Shown: positions 17,154-26,424, counted from the stretch's first letter. The stretch: DNA of 33,302 nucleotides from Bacteroidota bacterium (GCA_024743405.1 JANSWP010000080.1:1-33302), one strand, 5' to 3'. Notes: a model not told the origin generated them from the sequence alone. A program made the numbers and translations.

Positions 17154-19616
17154 ATGACTAATCAAATAGTAAAAGAAGTTGCAGAAAGAACTAGTTTTTA
17201 TAAACTGTTTAAGCAATCTAAATTAGGAGTGAAAATTCCAATAATCCAAAGAGATTATGCACAAGGAAGACCTAGTCAAAATGAGGTGCGAGATGGTTTC
17301 TTGAACGCCCTGTTTTCTTATTTAGATGAAGGTAAGCCTAACAGAGATCTGGACTTTGTTTATGGCAGTATATCTAAAGGAGAAACAGATAATTTTACAC
17401 CACTTGATGGTCAACAAAGGTTAACTACTTTATTCTTATTGCATTGGTACTTGGCTTTGAGGTCTGACAATATGGATAGTTTTAAGCAGGTAATGCTGCA
17501 TCAAAATCAATCCAGATTCACCTATGAGACAAGAACAAGTTCTAAGGAGTTCTGTGATGCGTTAATTACAAGTGAAATAGATCTAGATGATCTATTAGAT
17601 CCAGACGATGATGTTGATAATAGTTTATCAAAAACATTAAAAAATAATGTTTGGTATTTCAGTTCTTGGGATTATGATTTAACCATACAATCTATGTTGG
17701 TAATGATAGATGCTATTCATGATAAATTTAATGACTATCCCCATTTTTATGAAAGATTAGTTGACACTGAAAACCCGATAATTACATTTTTATTTTTAAA
17801 TCTTCAAAAGTTTGCTTTAACGGATGATTTGTATTTAAAAATGAATGCCAGGGGTAAGCCTTTAACAGACTTTGAAAACTTTAAAGCAAAGTTTGAACAG
17901 TACATTGAGGAGCTGGACTGGGAAGGCAAAAAGTACCATTTGGTACTTCATGAAGATTTAACGAGAGAGGTGTCTTTAAAAGAATATTTTGCACATAATA
18001 TAGATACAAAATGGGGCGATTTCTTTTGGTCGTATAGAAATAGAAAGCTAAATAATTTCGATGCTGAAATAATTAATTTTATTCGTTTCGTTTTCACCTG
18101 TCAGTATGCCTTAGTAAATAATACAGATAAAGATCCTAATCTAGAATTTCTGATAGGTTCTAATATTGCAAGAAAAAGAAGGGACTATACAGATAGTTTA
18201 ACCTTTAGCCTGTTCAAAAAATTAAATGCCTTATCTACAGATGCTATTCTGAACTTAATTAGTGATTTAGATGTGCTATCAGGTAAGCAGTTTGGCAATA
18301 TTAAGTATACTTTTTTTGAAGAAAAGGATATTATAGTTGCAGTTTTAAATAACGAGGCTTCAGCTAAACAACGTATCTTATTGTATGCTTACACTGCATT
18401 TTTAAAGCGATCTATGCTCGATTCCTCAAATTTGGAAGATTGGATGCGTGTGGTCTACAATTTAGTTGAGAATAGAGAATTTGATACTTCTTCAGATTTT
18501 GCTAGAGGAATAAAGGAAGTGGATAAATTAATTTCTAAGAGTCAAGATATTTTAGGGTACTTAAAAACACAATCAGTACACATAGGGTTCTTTGTTGGAG
18601 TCCAAGTACTGGAAGAGCAAATAAAAGCACATTTAATTACAAAATCAAGCAACTGGAAAGAAAGTATAACTAAAGCTGAAAGACACACTTATTTTAAAGG
18701 ACAGATTGGCTTTATATTAGAATTTTCTGGGATTATAGATTATCTTGAAACTTATCGAAATTGTGAGTGGACCCAAGAGGAAGATGCCGTTTTTTATGAA
18801 AGATTTAACCAGTACACTTCTAAGGCATCTGCTGTTTTTGATTTCTTTAATTCACAAGAAAACAAACAATATTTATTAGAAAGAGCTCTATTATGTAAGG
18901 GTGATTATTTGGTGAATACATCAAGTCATAGAAAGAATTTTCTAAGTACCAGTAAGAATATGCGTGATTACAGTTGGAAAAGGCTGCTCAGGTATAACAA
19001 CGCAGAATATGTCGATAAAAGAAATTATGTAAAAGAGCTTTTTGATGACAACTTTTTTGAGATAAATGACCTCAGAAACACTTTTACAAATATTATAGAA
19101 AATGCTTCAGCATCAAATCCTGATTTAGGATGGAGGAAGTACTTTATAAGTACACCGAGGTTGTTAGATTACTGCAGTCAAGGCTTTATTTGTATGGATG
19201 CTGATCAAATAATGCTGTATAATGCCTCTCAGAGAAATCATAAGCATAAAGAGATGCTTGTTCATCATTATTTCTTAAATCATGTAGAAAGCCTCAATAA
19301 TTCTCCATTTGAGCATGTTTATTCTTCAGAAGAGAAGGGAGATTCATATAATTCAAAAATTGTATTTGAAGGATACAGTTTTGAAGGAGATCAATACCAA
19401 CTCGAGGTTTCATTTAAAAACGAAATGGCACATATTTTATTTTCAAATTTAGAGGAGATCCAGTTTCAATATCCACCTCAGTTAGCTAATGTTTTGAGTG
19501 GTAATGGGTTTGAGCTTAGCCACAATGATAACTTCAATATATGGGAACGGACTTTAGCCTTGAAGGATTTAAAGGAATATTTAACAACAATATGTAGTCA
19601 GTTACCAAAAATATAA
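17154..19616 (+). CDS. DUF262-family protein, large form
   Basis: An 820-aa protein with a DUF262 domain at the N terminus: IPIIQRDYAQGRPSQNEVRD (about residues 29-48), DFVYGSI, LDGQQRLTTLFLLHWYLALR (about 84-103), and the third conserved block KMNARGKPLTDFENFKAKFE near 232-251. These are the motifs of the GmrS-like nucleotide-dependent half. The remaining 550 residues are mostly helical, then beta-rich near the end; I see no clear HNH or other nuclease motif, unlike the upstream neighbour. It lies 9 bp after the DUF262-DUF1524 gene and 8 bp before hsdR, so it is a fixed member of the operon. It may partner with the upstream protein, or act alone through an unrecognised effector domain. Confidence 0.82.
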   Translation: MTNQIVKEVAERTSFYKLFKQSKLGVKIPIIQRDYAQGRPSQNEVRDGFLNALFSYLDEGKPNRDLDFVYGSISKGETDNFTPLDGQQRLTTLFLLHWYLALRSDNMDSFKQVMLHQNQSRFTYETRTSSKEFCDALITSEIDLDDLLDPDDDVDNSLSKTLKNNVWYFSSWDYDLTIQSMLVMIDAIHDKFNDYPHFYERLVDTENPIITFLFLNLQKFALTDDLYLKMNARGKPLTDFENFKAKFEQYIEELDWEGKKYHLVLHEDLTREVSLKEYFAHNIDTKWGDFFWSYRNRKLNNFDAEIINFIRFVFTCQYALVNNTDKDPNLEFLIGSNIARKRRDYTDSLTFSLFKKLNALSTDAILNLISDLDVLSGKQFGNIKYTFFEEKDIIVAVLNNEASAKQRILLYAYTAFLKRSMLDSSNLEDWMRVVYNLVENREFDTSSDFARGIKEVDKLISKSQDILGYLKTQSVHIGFFVGVQVLEEQIKAHLITKSSNWKESITKAERHTYFKGQIGFILEFSGIIDYLETYRNCEWTQEEDAVFYERFNQYTSKASAVFDFFNSQENKQYLLERALLCKGDYLVNTSSHRKNFLSTSKNMRDYSWKRLLRYNNAEYVDKRNYVKELFDDNFFEINDLRNTFTNIIENASASNPDLGWRKYFISTPRLLDYCSQGFICMDADQIMLYNASQRNHKHKEMLVHHYFLNHVESLNNSPFEHVYSSEEKGDSYNSKIVFEGYSFEGDQYQLEVSFKNEMAHILFSNLEEIQFQYPPQLANVLSGNGFELSHNDNFNIWERTLALKDLKEYLTTICSQLPKI

Positions 19617-19624
19617 GCTTTGAA

Positions 19625-22600
19625 ATGAACAACATAGGAAAACCAGAAAGAGCTTCTCAAGATAGAGTCATTCAGTTATTTCAAAGGGAGCTGGGCTACA
19701 CCTACCTAGGAGATTGGGAGGAAGAAGTACGCATCCAACCCATTGAAGAAACTATTCTAAAAAACTACCTTCTAGATAAAGGCTATTCTTCCAGACAAGC
19801 TCAAAAGGCAGTGGATAAACTGGTCAAAGCAGCAATCAATTTATCCAGTGGTTTATATGAAGCCAATAAAGAAGTGTATCATTTATTGCGTTATGGAGTT
19901 ACAGTAAAAGAAGAATTGGGTCAGCCAAAAGAAACAGTGTGGCTCATTGATTGGAAAGATGTCAAGAGCAATCAATTTGCTGTTGCAGAAGAAGTAACCG
20001 TACAAGGCAAACACACCAAACGCCCAGATGTAGTTATTTACGTTAATGGAATTGCCCTTGGAGTTATTGAATTAAAGCGAAGTAAGGTAGGTGTTGAGCA
20101 GGGCATTCGGCAAAATCTGGACAATCAAAAAGCTGAATTTATCCCCAAGTTCTTTACTACTATGCAATTTGTATTGGCAGGAAATGACACTCAGGGAATG
20201 CGTTATGGTACTATTGAAACTCCAGAGAAGTATTTCCTAACATGGAAAGAAGAATCAGACAGAGAATTTGACTATATACTAGACAAGCATCTATACTTAT
20301 TCTGTGAGAAAAATAGACTCTTGGAACTTGCACATGACTTTATAGTCTTTGATAAAGGGGTTAAGAAATTATGCCGCCCTAACCAGTTCTTTGGTATTAA
20401 AGCAGCTCAAACCAATGTGAAAACCAAACAAGGAGGGATCCTTTGGCATACACAAGGGTCAGGTAAGTCTCTAACTATGGTGTGGCTCACCAAATGGATA
20501 CGAGAGAATGTAAGAGATAGTCGGGTGTTGATTATTACAGATCGTGAAGAACTGGATGACCAAATCGAAAAGCTTTTCACAGGTGTTGATGAAAACATAT
20601 ACAGAACCAAAAGTGGTAGGGACTTAATCAGTGTATTAAATCACAAAACAGAAATGCTGGTGTGTAGTCTGGTTCATAAGTTTGGTAGAAATGCGGAGGA
20701 TGGTGATTATGATTCATTTATAAAGGAGCTAAAACATAGTTTAGGCAGAGATTTTAAAGCAAAGGGAGATATTTATGTATTCGTAGATGAGTGTCACCGT
20801 ACCCAATCTGGCAAGTTGCATGAAGCCATGAAAATGATACTGCCCGATGCCTTATTTATTGGATATACAGGAACGCCATTGCTCAAAAAAGACAAGCAAA
20901 AATCCATTGAGATCTTTGGCCCTTATATTGGCAACCCTTACAAATTTGATGAAGCCGTTGCAGATGGTGTGGTACTGGATTTACTTTATGAAGCTAGGGA
21001 TGTAGAACAATTTGTTACAGATCAACAAAGTATAGACCAGTGGTTTGATGCAGAAACAAAGGGTTTGACAGATGTAGCAAAGGTAGAACTCAAGAAACGC
21101 TGGGGCACCATGCAAAAAGTATTGGGGTCTAAATCCAGACTAGAGAAAATAGTATTTGATATCGTCAAAGATTTTAAAATTAAACCAAGGCTTTCGACAG
21201 GTGAAGGAAATGCCATGTTAGTATCTGGCTCTGTATTCCAAGCCTGTAAATATTATGAGCTGTTTCAAAATAGTGGATTTAAGGAGTGTGCAATTATTAC
21301 TTCCTACCAGCCCCACCATGGAGATTTAAAAGGAGAAGAAACAGGAGAAGACAATCCCACAGATAAACTGCTGAAGTATGAGATTTATACCAAAATGCTC
21401 AAGGGGAAATCTACGGAGGACTTTGAAGCTGAGGCAAAAGCGAAGTTCATCAAGGAGCCCAATAAAATGAAGCTCTTAATTGTAGTAGATAAATTGTTAA
21501 CAGGCTTTGATGCACCATCAGCAACCTACCTTTACATAGATAAGAGTATGCAGGATCATGGGTTGTTTCAGGCAATTTGTCGGGTGAATCGCATAGATAC
21601 AGAAGGCAAAGATTATGGCTATATAATAGACTATAAAGACTTATTCAAAAGCTTACAGAAATCCATAACAGACTATACCTCTCAGGCATTCGATAGTTAT
21701 GACGAAGAAGATGTAAAAGGCTTATTGAAAGACAGGCATACAGAAAGCAAGGAGCGTCTGGAAACAGCTTTAGAAGCTTTAATTGCCATGTGTGAGCCAA
21801 TCCATCCAAAAAATGAACCCAATTTCATTAAATACTTCTGTGGCAACACAGAAAACCCAAATGATATAAAGGATACCGAAGAAAAAAGAGTCAACTTGTA
21901 TAAGGCAGTAGTGAAGTTAATAAGAGCCTATTCTAATGTAGCCAATGAAATGCACAAATTGGGTTTTTCAGATGCAGAGTCAACCAAAATAAAAGAACAA
22001 GTACGGTATTATTCAGACCTAAGAGAAACCATTAAGCAAGCCAGTGGGGATTACTTAGACTTTAAACGTTTTGAGCCTGGTATGCGGCAATTGATGGATA
22101 TGTATCTGGATGCTAATGCCAGTAAAAAGATTTCAGACTTTGAGAATAAGTCATTGGTAGATTTGATTGTTAATTTAGGAGATGATATTGCGGCAAGTTC
22201 TGAAGAGCGAAAGATAAGTAGACAAACGGCTGTTGCTTAAACAATCGAAAACAATGTACGAAAAGTAATCAATGAAGAATCTCAAACCAATCCCAAGTAT
22301 TACGAGAAAATGTCTAGGTTATTGGATGAACTCATACAACAACGAAAACAGGAAACTATTGATTATCTTCGTTATTTAGAGCAAATAAAAGAACTAGCAA
22401 AGAATGTTTCTGATCCTGCTGAAAGTGCATCGTATCCATCAAAAATTGATACAAAGGCAAAACGGGCATTATATGATAATCTGGACAAAGATGAGGAACT
22501 ATCCATTGTAATGGATGAAGCAGTTCGTTATAATAAACTGGATGGATGGCGTGATGGAGGTATAAAAGAAAAGAAATTGCGTATTGAGGTTAATAAGATT

Positions 22601-22663
22601 ATTAATGACCCTCAAAAAACGATGGAATTAATGGATATAATAAAAGCCCAAAGTGAATACTAA
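19625..22663 (+). pseudogene. hsdR: Type I restriction endonuclease subunit, interrupted by an in-frame TAA
   Basis: HsdR translocates and cuts unmethylated DNA. The N-terminal PD-(D/E)XK nuclease is intact: RPDVVIYVNGIALGVIELKR gives D135, E149 and K151. The SF2 motor has Walker A in GILWHTQGSGKSLTMVW (about residue 271 on), the DECH box in VFVDECHRT (about 385-393), GYTGTPL, and motif VI in LFQAICRVNR. Codon 872 (22238-22240) is TAA, but the same frame continues at once as TIENNVRKVINEESQ and YYEKMSRLLDELIQQRKQE to the TGA/TAA region at 22663, matching the usual HsdR C terminus. Restored, the protein is 1012 residues, the normal size. GAA-to-TAA would explain the stop (A-E-TIENNVR). The truncated 871-aa product lacks the C-terminal domain that binds the methyltransferase core. 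Confidence 0.9.
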
Positions 22664-23381
22664 ACAAGAATCAATTAAAATAGCCAATATGGAAATTGAT
22701 GTTATACGCAAAGACATCAAGAATATGCACTTGGCGGTATATCCACCAAATGGTCGAATAAGATTGGCAGTGCCTCAAAAAACAGATGAGGAAGTACTTA
22801 GGTTATTTGCCATTAGTAAGTTGGGTTGGATAAAAAAGCACGTTAAAAATTTTCAGGAACAAGCAAGAGAAACTAAACGTATTTATGTCTCTGGAGAAAG
22901 TCATTTCTTCCAAGGCAAAAGATATATTTTAGAAGTCAAAGAGCATGATGGGTATAGTAAAGTTCTTATTAACGGCACCAAAAAAATAAACCTTAAAGTC
23001 CCTATTGGAGCCACAGTTGAAGATAAGTCTAGAACGATGAAAGAGTGGTACCGTAAGCAACTAAAAATTCAAATTCCACCATTAATTGAAAAATGGGAGA
23101 AGATTATTGGCGTTAAAGCAGCTGATTGGGGTGTAAAGCAGATGAAAACAAAATGGGGGGCTTGTAATACGGATGCTAAAAGAATTTGGTTAAACTTAGA
23201 GCTTGCGAAGAAGCCAACTATCTGTTTGGAGTACATCTTGGTGCATGAGTTGGTACATCTTCTTGAAAGAAATCATAATGACCGATTTATTCATTTGATG
23301 AATGAATTCATGCCTAAATGGAGGCTCCATCGTAAGGAATTAAACAGTCTTCCAATTGTGCATAATGATTGGGGGTATTAG
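22653..23381 (+). CDS. YgjP-type (DUF45) zinc metalloprotease
   Basis: A predicted zinc metallopeptidase of about 242 aa. The C-terminal half carries the active site YILVHELVHLLERNHNDRF (the HExxH zinc motif with its general-base Glu, and a further His downstream), preceded by MKTKWGACN and IWLNLELA, all hallmarks of the YgjP/DUF45 branch related to SprT and WSS1. It overlaps the end of hsdR by 11 bp, and such genes recur at the 3' end of type I loci, so a role in the biology of the restriction complex (for example clearing subunits from DNA) is a fair inference, unproven. The first 12 codons after the GTG may be untranslated; the ATG at 22689 (MEIDVIRKD) is an equally good start. Confidence 0.88.
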   Translation: MNTKQESIKIANMEIDVIRKDIKNMHLAVYPPNGRIRLAVPQKTDEEVLRLFAISKLGWIKKHVKNFQEQARETKRIYVSGESHFFQGKRYILEVKEHDGYSKVLINGTKKINLKVPIGATVEDKSRTMKEWYRKQLKIQIPPLIEKWEKIIGVKAADWGVKQMKTKWGACNTDAKRIWLNLELAKKPTICLEYILVHELVHLLERNHNDRFIHLMNEFMPKWRLHRKELNSLPIVHNDWGY

Positions 23382-23747
23382 TTCCAGGCACATTGCAATC
23401 CTCTTTCCTGTGGAGACAGAGAGCGGTTATGCCAAGGCTAAAAACGGAAATGAATTGAGCGGGAAGGAGTGTGCAGGAGTGAGGAAGAACGCTACTCCAG
23501 TCCGATAACTATTGGACTCACACTACAAAATGTCAGACTGTTCAAAAATTAGTCACTTTGAAAACCAAAGTTGTTCCAATCAAACCCTCCAATTTATTAC
23601 ATTTGAGCAATCCTTCTTCACACCCTCATACAAACGTTTATAACTGTTTGTAAACGAATATCTTCAATGTAGTCAATACTTATGGTGTATTTTGTTTTAG
23701 GATTTGTGAAAATAATTTAATTTTGGAGGTGTCTATATTGAAAATAA
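23382..23747. other. Non-coding gap between the RM island and the cassette array
   Basis: 366 bp without a credible gene on either strand. The left part (to about 23530) is GC-richer than the rest of the window and contains a three-way-junction inverted repeat at 23468-23524. The right part is AT-rich, with a small hairpin around ACAAAC/GTTTGT near 23629-23650. No integrase gene and no clear attI site are seen here, although this is the side where an integron platform should lie. Confidence 0.6.
23468..23524. other. Three-way-junction inverted-repeat element
   Basis: The outer stem AGTGTG (23468-23473) pairs with CACACT (23519-23524). Inside are two adjoining hairpins, GGAGT/ACTCC (23476-23480 with 23494-23498) and AGTCC/GGACT (23499-23503 with 23514-23518). 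The arms abut almost without spacers, which is unlikely by chance. It could be a folded transposon end, a structured RNA or the remains of a recombination site; I cannot place it in a known family. Confidence 0.5.
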
Positions 23748-23806
23748 ACGCAACTCGCCGCTAAACGCAATAGGAAGGAGGAATTGCGGATAGCGAGATG
23801 TTGTAA
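23748..23806 (+). other. attC-like site 1 (left edge of cassette array)
   Basis: The left box ends in AAC (ACGCAAC, 23748-23754) and the right box begins with GTT (GTTGTAA, 23800-23806). Between them TCGC..TA..CGCAAT folds against ATTGCG..TA..GCGA with unpaired bases, as in attC. The bases after the crossover, GTTGTAATGC, are complementary at 9 of 10 positions to GCACTACAAC at site 2, so the segment between sites 1 and 2 behaves as one cassette. No upstream partner for its own left box (expected GTTGCGTTT) was found by eye, so the preceding cassette is truncated. Confidence 0.7.
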
Positions 23807-23837
23807 TGCATTAAAAAAACAGATTCGAAATAAAAAC

Positions 23838-24209
23838 ATGATTGTATTTGAAATCATTGGAGAGATTTTAGGACGAATTTTCGTTGAGATTATATTCGAA
23901 GGAATCATTGTTGGAACTTATAGACTTCTGAAAAAAGGTGTTGAGTGGATTAAAGTGAACATTTTTGGGTTTCGGCCGAAACCAACTGACCCGCAAAAAT
24001 CGCTTGACAAAAAACTACTTTATAAAAAAATCGAACTGACTGAAAATCTAAGCTCTGTCTTAAAATCAGGGCAAATCGGAGCAATATTGGAAGTAATCAA
24101 TCAGGATAAAGTTTTTGCAGAATTCTATGATAGACAAGGGAATCAGATAGAATGGAAAGATGAGCTGGTTTTTGAAATTAAAATGAATCAATTCAAATTG
24201 AAAAAATAA
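23838..24209 (+). CDS. Cassette 1: small protein with a DUF4926-like domain
   Basis: The frame could be opened from a TTG at 23784, but those codons lie inside attC site 1, so the ATG at 23838 (MIVFEIIGEILGRIFVEI) is the likely start, giving 123 aa. Residues 1-25 are hydrophobic and may be a membrane anchor or amphipathic helix. After a basic linker, the C-terminal 65 residues (IELTENLSSVLKSGQIGAIL, then FAEFYDRQGNQIEW) resemble the small beta-barrel DUF4926, in which a short loop of VGTVVEV type is followed by an EF.d..G strand pair. No enzymatic motif is seen. It is the only gene of the first complete cassette. Confidence 0.6.
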   Translation: MIVFEIIGEILGRIFVEIIFEGIIVGTYRLLKKGVEWIKVNIFGFRPKPTDPQKSLDKKLLYKKIELTENLSSVLKSGQIGAILEVINQDKVFAEFYDRQGNQIEWKDELVFEIKMNQFKLKK

Positions 24210-24217
24210 AAAACGCA

Positions 24218-24277
24218 CTACAACAATGTATATAGTGCATACCCTTCGGGATACGCACCATACACTGACCGTTGGCA
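24218..24277 (+). other. attC-like site 2
   Basis: Left box CTACAAC (24218-24224), right box GTTGGCA (24271-24277). The stem AGTGCATACCC folds against GGGATACGCAC around a short TTC loop, with TGTATATA facing CATACACT outside. The post-crossover sequence GTTGGCAATA is the exact reverse complement of TATTGCCAAC at site 3. Confidence 0.88.
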
Positions 24278-24283
24278 ATAATT

Positions 24284-24979
24284 ATGAAACGACTAATAAT
24301 CTTAATACTACTTATATCAAATTCGGTTTTTGCTCAATTCAGTTTTTCTGACTTGCAGTATATTAATATAGAACCTAGCTATCTAAACGGAAAATTTGGC
24401 TTTAATAAAGCATCTAAATTTCAATTGATTAATAGATTTTGTAATGACTCGATTGATTGTTATAAATATGAAGATCCGACTACTTTGATTGGATATTGGA
24501 ACGTTAACGATAAAAATAAGATTGAATTCCATTATACTGAGGCTCCAAGTGATGACCCAACGTTTATAGCTGTTTTTAATGGAAAAATAATCTTAGAAGA
24601 ATCCGGTACGACTTTGCACTTTAAGGGAAATACACTTTACATAGAAGGAAATGCTAATTCATACTTTGACAAAAAAAGGAAGTTTCAATTTATTGAAAAT
24701 AGTTACCAAGAAGTAAATCAACCTTTTTACCACATTGGAATTAAAGGCAATCTCAACTATCCAATCCAAATCTACAAGACAGATAAATTTCTTGAAAAGG
24801 TTGCTTCTTTGCCCAGAGATTATGAGGTAGAAGTGTTAATCGGACAGACAGGCGGAGAATATAATGACTTAGAAAAAGTATTAATTAAAACTGAATTTGG
24901 TTTAATTGGTTGGTTCAATTTCAAAGAAGTGGCTTTTGGGAAACCTCTTGTAGATGGACTCTATTATCACGGTGATTAA
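24284..24979 (+). CDS. Cassette 2: secreted protein of unknown function
   Basis: The ATG at 24284 begins a clean signal peptide (MKRLIILILLISNSVFA, then QFSFSDL); the upstream TTG at 24272 is part of attC site 2 and is rejected. The mature protein of about 214 residues contains two Cys close together (RFCNDSIDCYKY), a lipocalin-like run of short strands (TLIGYWNVNDKNKIEFHYTE), and a C-terminal module, VLIKTEFGLIGWFNF, that resembles bacterial SH3-like domains. It is probably periplasmic or surface-exposed. It has no lipobox and no type IX sorting domain. The family is not recognised. Confidence 0.65.
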   Translation: MKRLIILILLISNSVFAQFSFSDLQYINIEPSYLNGKFGFNKASKFQLINRFCNDSIDCYKYEDPTTLIGYWNVNDKNKIEFHYTEAPSDDPTFIAVFNGKIILEESGTTLHFKGNTLYIEGNANSYFDKKRKFQFIENSYQEVNQPFYHIGIKGNLNYPIQIYKTDKFLEKVASLPRDYEVEVLIGQTGGEYNDLEKVLIKTEFGLIGWFNFKEVAFGKPLVDGLYYHGD

Positions 24980-24988
24980 AAAAACTAT

Positions 24989-25182
24989 TGCCAACATGGT
25001 ATATAGCAAATAGGGCACTCAGTGGTTTACGAAAGTTCAATGCTATTTACCAACAGCGCCAAATTTTTAATTTGGCTTTTAAGATTAATAAATTAAAAAC
25101 AAAATATAAAAATGTGGCTCAGTGCAAACTTGAAAGTTTATCGCTTTCTACTGCCCTACTTGCCATATACTAAACGTTATGC
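24989..25182 (+). other. attC-like site 3 (long, 194 bp)
   Basis: Left box TGCCAAC (24989-24995), right box GTTATGC (25176-25182). ATGGTATATAGCAAATAGGGCA pairs in segments with TGCCCTA, TTGC and CATATAC near the right end. The long interior holds a perfect hairpin GCCAAAT/ATTTGGC near 25054-25074. The post-crossover sequence GTTATGCAC is the exact reverse complement of GTGCATAAC at site 4. Confidence 0.85.
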
Positions 25183-25237
25183 ACAATAAAAAAGTAAGGT
25201 AAACCAGATTTAGTTCGGTTAATAATAAAAATTAAAT

Positions 25238-26368
25238 ATGAAAAAAATACTTATCTCCATTCTGGCGACAACAGCCATAATTAACTCAGGGTACTCTCAA
25301 ACATTTATTACCCAAACCATACAGCATGATGGTTTAACAAGAGAATATAGCATTTATGTTCCAGCAAGTTATGATGGAACTACAAATTTTCCTTTGCTAT
25401 TTAATTTACATGGAGGAGGTGGTACAAATTCCGCTTGGCAAGCAGCTTCCGACATGAGGCCTATTGCCGACACTGCTGATATTATTCTAGTTTATCCCCA
25501 AGCACGTCCTGACCCAAGTGACGGAAACTCTTTTAACTGGATTCCTAAAGTCCCAGGTACTTTTGATGATGTGCCCTTTTTTAGTTCATTGATAGATACG
25601 ATTGCTAGTAATTATCAAATAGACCAGAACAGAATATATGCTTGTGGGTATTCCTTAGGAGGAGATATGACCTTTGAACTTGGATGTAAGCTCAATAACA
25701 GAATTGCAGCTATAGCTCCAGTAGCCAGAACCATGCAAGCCAATCCAAATAGTTTTTGCTCTCCGGTGCATCCCACTGGAGTTCTTACAATTCTTGGTAC
25801 GGATGACTTGGTTTCTCCATACAATGGAATCGTATTTGGCGGTATAGAATATTATATTTCCGCAGCAGCAACACATATATATTGGGCAACGCATAACAAT
25901 TGTGATACAACTGCTGCTATTGATATTGTAAGTCCAAGTGTTGAGCGATATACATGGTCCACTGCATCAGGTTGTGCCTACGTAGAGGAATTAAAAGTGA
26001 TAGGAGGAGGACATGATTGGCCTGGAAGTTTTGGAAATATGACGATTGATGCGAATATAGAGATTTGGCAATTTGTTTCACGTTATGACATCAACGGATT
26101 AATTGGATGTACAACTACATCTATCAACGAAAATAATGGACAGACTGACAATTATAAGGTGTTTCCAAATCCTTTTAATCAGGAGCTTACGATTGAAGTA
26201 AAATCTGCACAATCCAATGATTTTTCGATATACAATGTTATTGGAGAATTAGTAACCAGTGGTAAATTGAATTCTCAAGTTAATACAATCGATTTGTCTT
26301 CATTAGCTCCTAATGTTTATATTTTGAATATTGAAAATCAATCCATAAGGCTGATAAAAACAAAATAA
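25238..26368 (+). CDS. Cassette 3: T9SS-exported esterase (PHB-depolymerase-like)
   Basis: A 376-aa secreted alpha/beta hydrolase. After the signal peptide (residues 1-20, ending GYSQ) comes the oxyanion region FPLLFNLHGGGGTNSAW, the nucleophile elbow YACGYSLGGDMTF (Ser near residue 143), and the catalytic His in GGGHDWPG near residue 257. This pattern is that of the LpqC/PHB-depolymerase and feruloyl-esterase group, which cleave ester bonds of polymers or plant material. Residues about 310-376 form a type IX secretion type A sorting domain (YKVFPNPFNQELTIEV, then SIYNVIGELV and VYILNIE), which sends the enzyme through the outer membrane and is then cleaved or anchored. It starts 56 bp after attC site 3 and ends just before site 4, filling one cassette. 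Confidence 0.9.
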   Translation: MKKILISILATTAIINSGYSQTFITQTIQHDGLTREYSIYVPASYDGTTNFPLLFNLHGGGGTNSAWQAASDMRPIADTADIILVYPQARPDPSDGNSFNWIPKVPGTFDDVPFFSSLIDTIASNYQIDQNRIYACGYSLGGDMTFELGCKLNNRIAAIAPVARTMQANPNSFCSPVHPTGVLTILGTDDLVSPYNGIVFGGIEYYISAAATHIYWATHNNCDTTAAIDIVSPSVERYTWSTASGCAYVEELKVIGGGHDWPGSFGNMTIDANIEIWQFVSRYDINGLIGCTTTSINENNGQTDNYKVFPNPFNQELTIEVKSAQSNDFSIYNVIGELVTSGKLNSQVNTIDLSSLAPNVYILNIENQSIRLIKTK

Positions 26369-26372
26369 AAGT

Positions 26373-26424
26373 GCATAACAAAACCTAAACTGCATTAAAA
26401 CGCAGTTTAGCCAGAACGTTATCT
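26373..26424 (+). other. attC-like site 4 (compact, 52 bp)
   Basis: Left box GCATAAC (26373-26379), right box GTTATCT (26418-26424). A perfect nine-pair stem CTAAACTGC/GCAGTTTAG (26385-26393 with 26402-26410) surrounds an 8-nt loop. The post-crossover sequence GTTATCTTGCATTA is complementary at 12 of 14 positions to TAACGCAAGGTAAC at site 5. Confidence 0.88.

Noticed and set aside
14180-22240. Stop-codon recoding as explanation for the TGA in hsdS and the TAA in hsdR
   Set aside because: Two different stop codons are involved, both are used as normal stops elsewhere in the window, and no selenocysteine-type structure was noted; single-base mutation or sequence error is simpler.
22310-22663. 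Separate small gene after hsdR
   Set aside because: It is in frame with hsdR and continues its C-terminal domain; only the TAA at 22238 separates them.
24988-25173. Open frame of 61 codons on the plus strand
   Set aside because: It coincides almost exactly with attC-like site 3 and its hairpins; the frame is a by-product.
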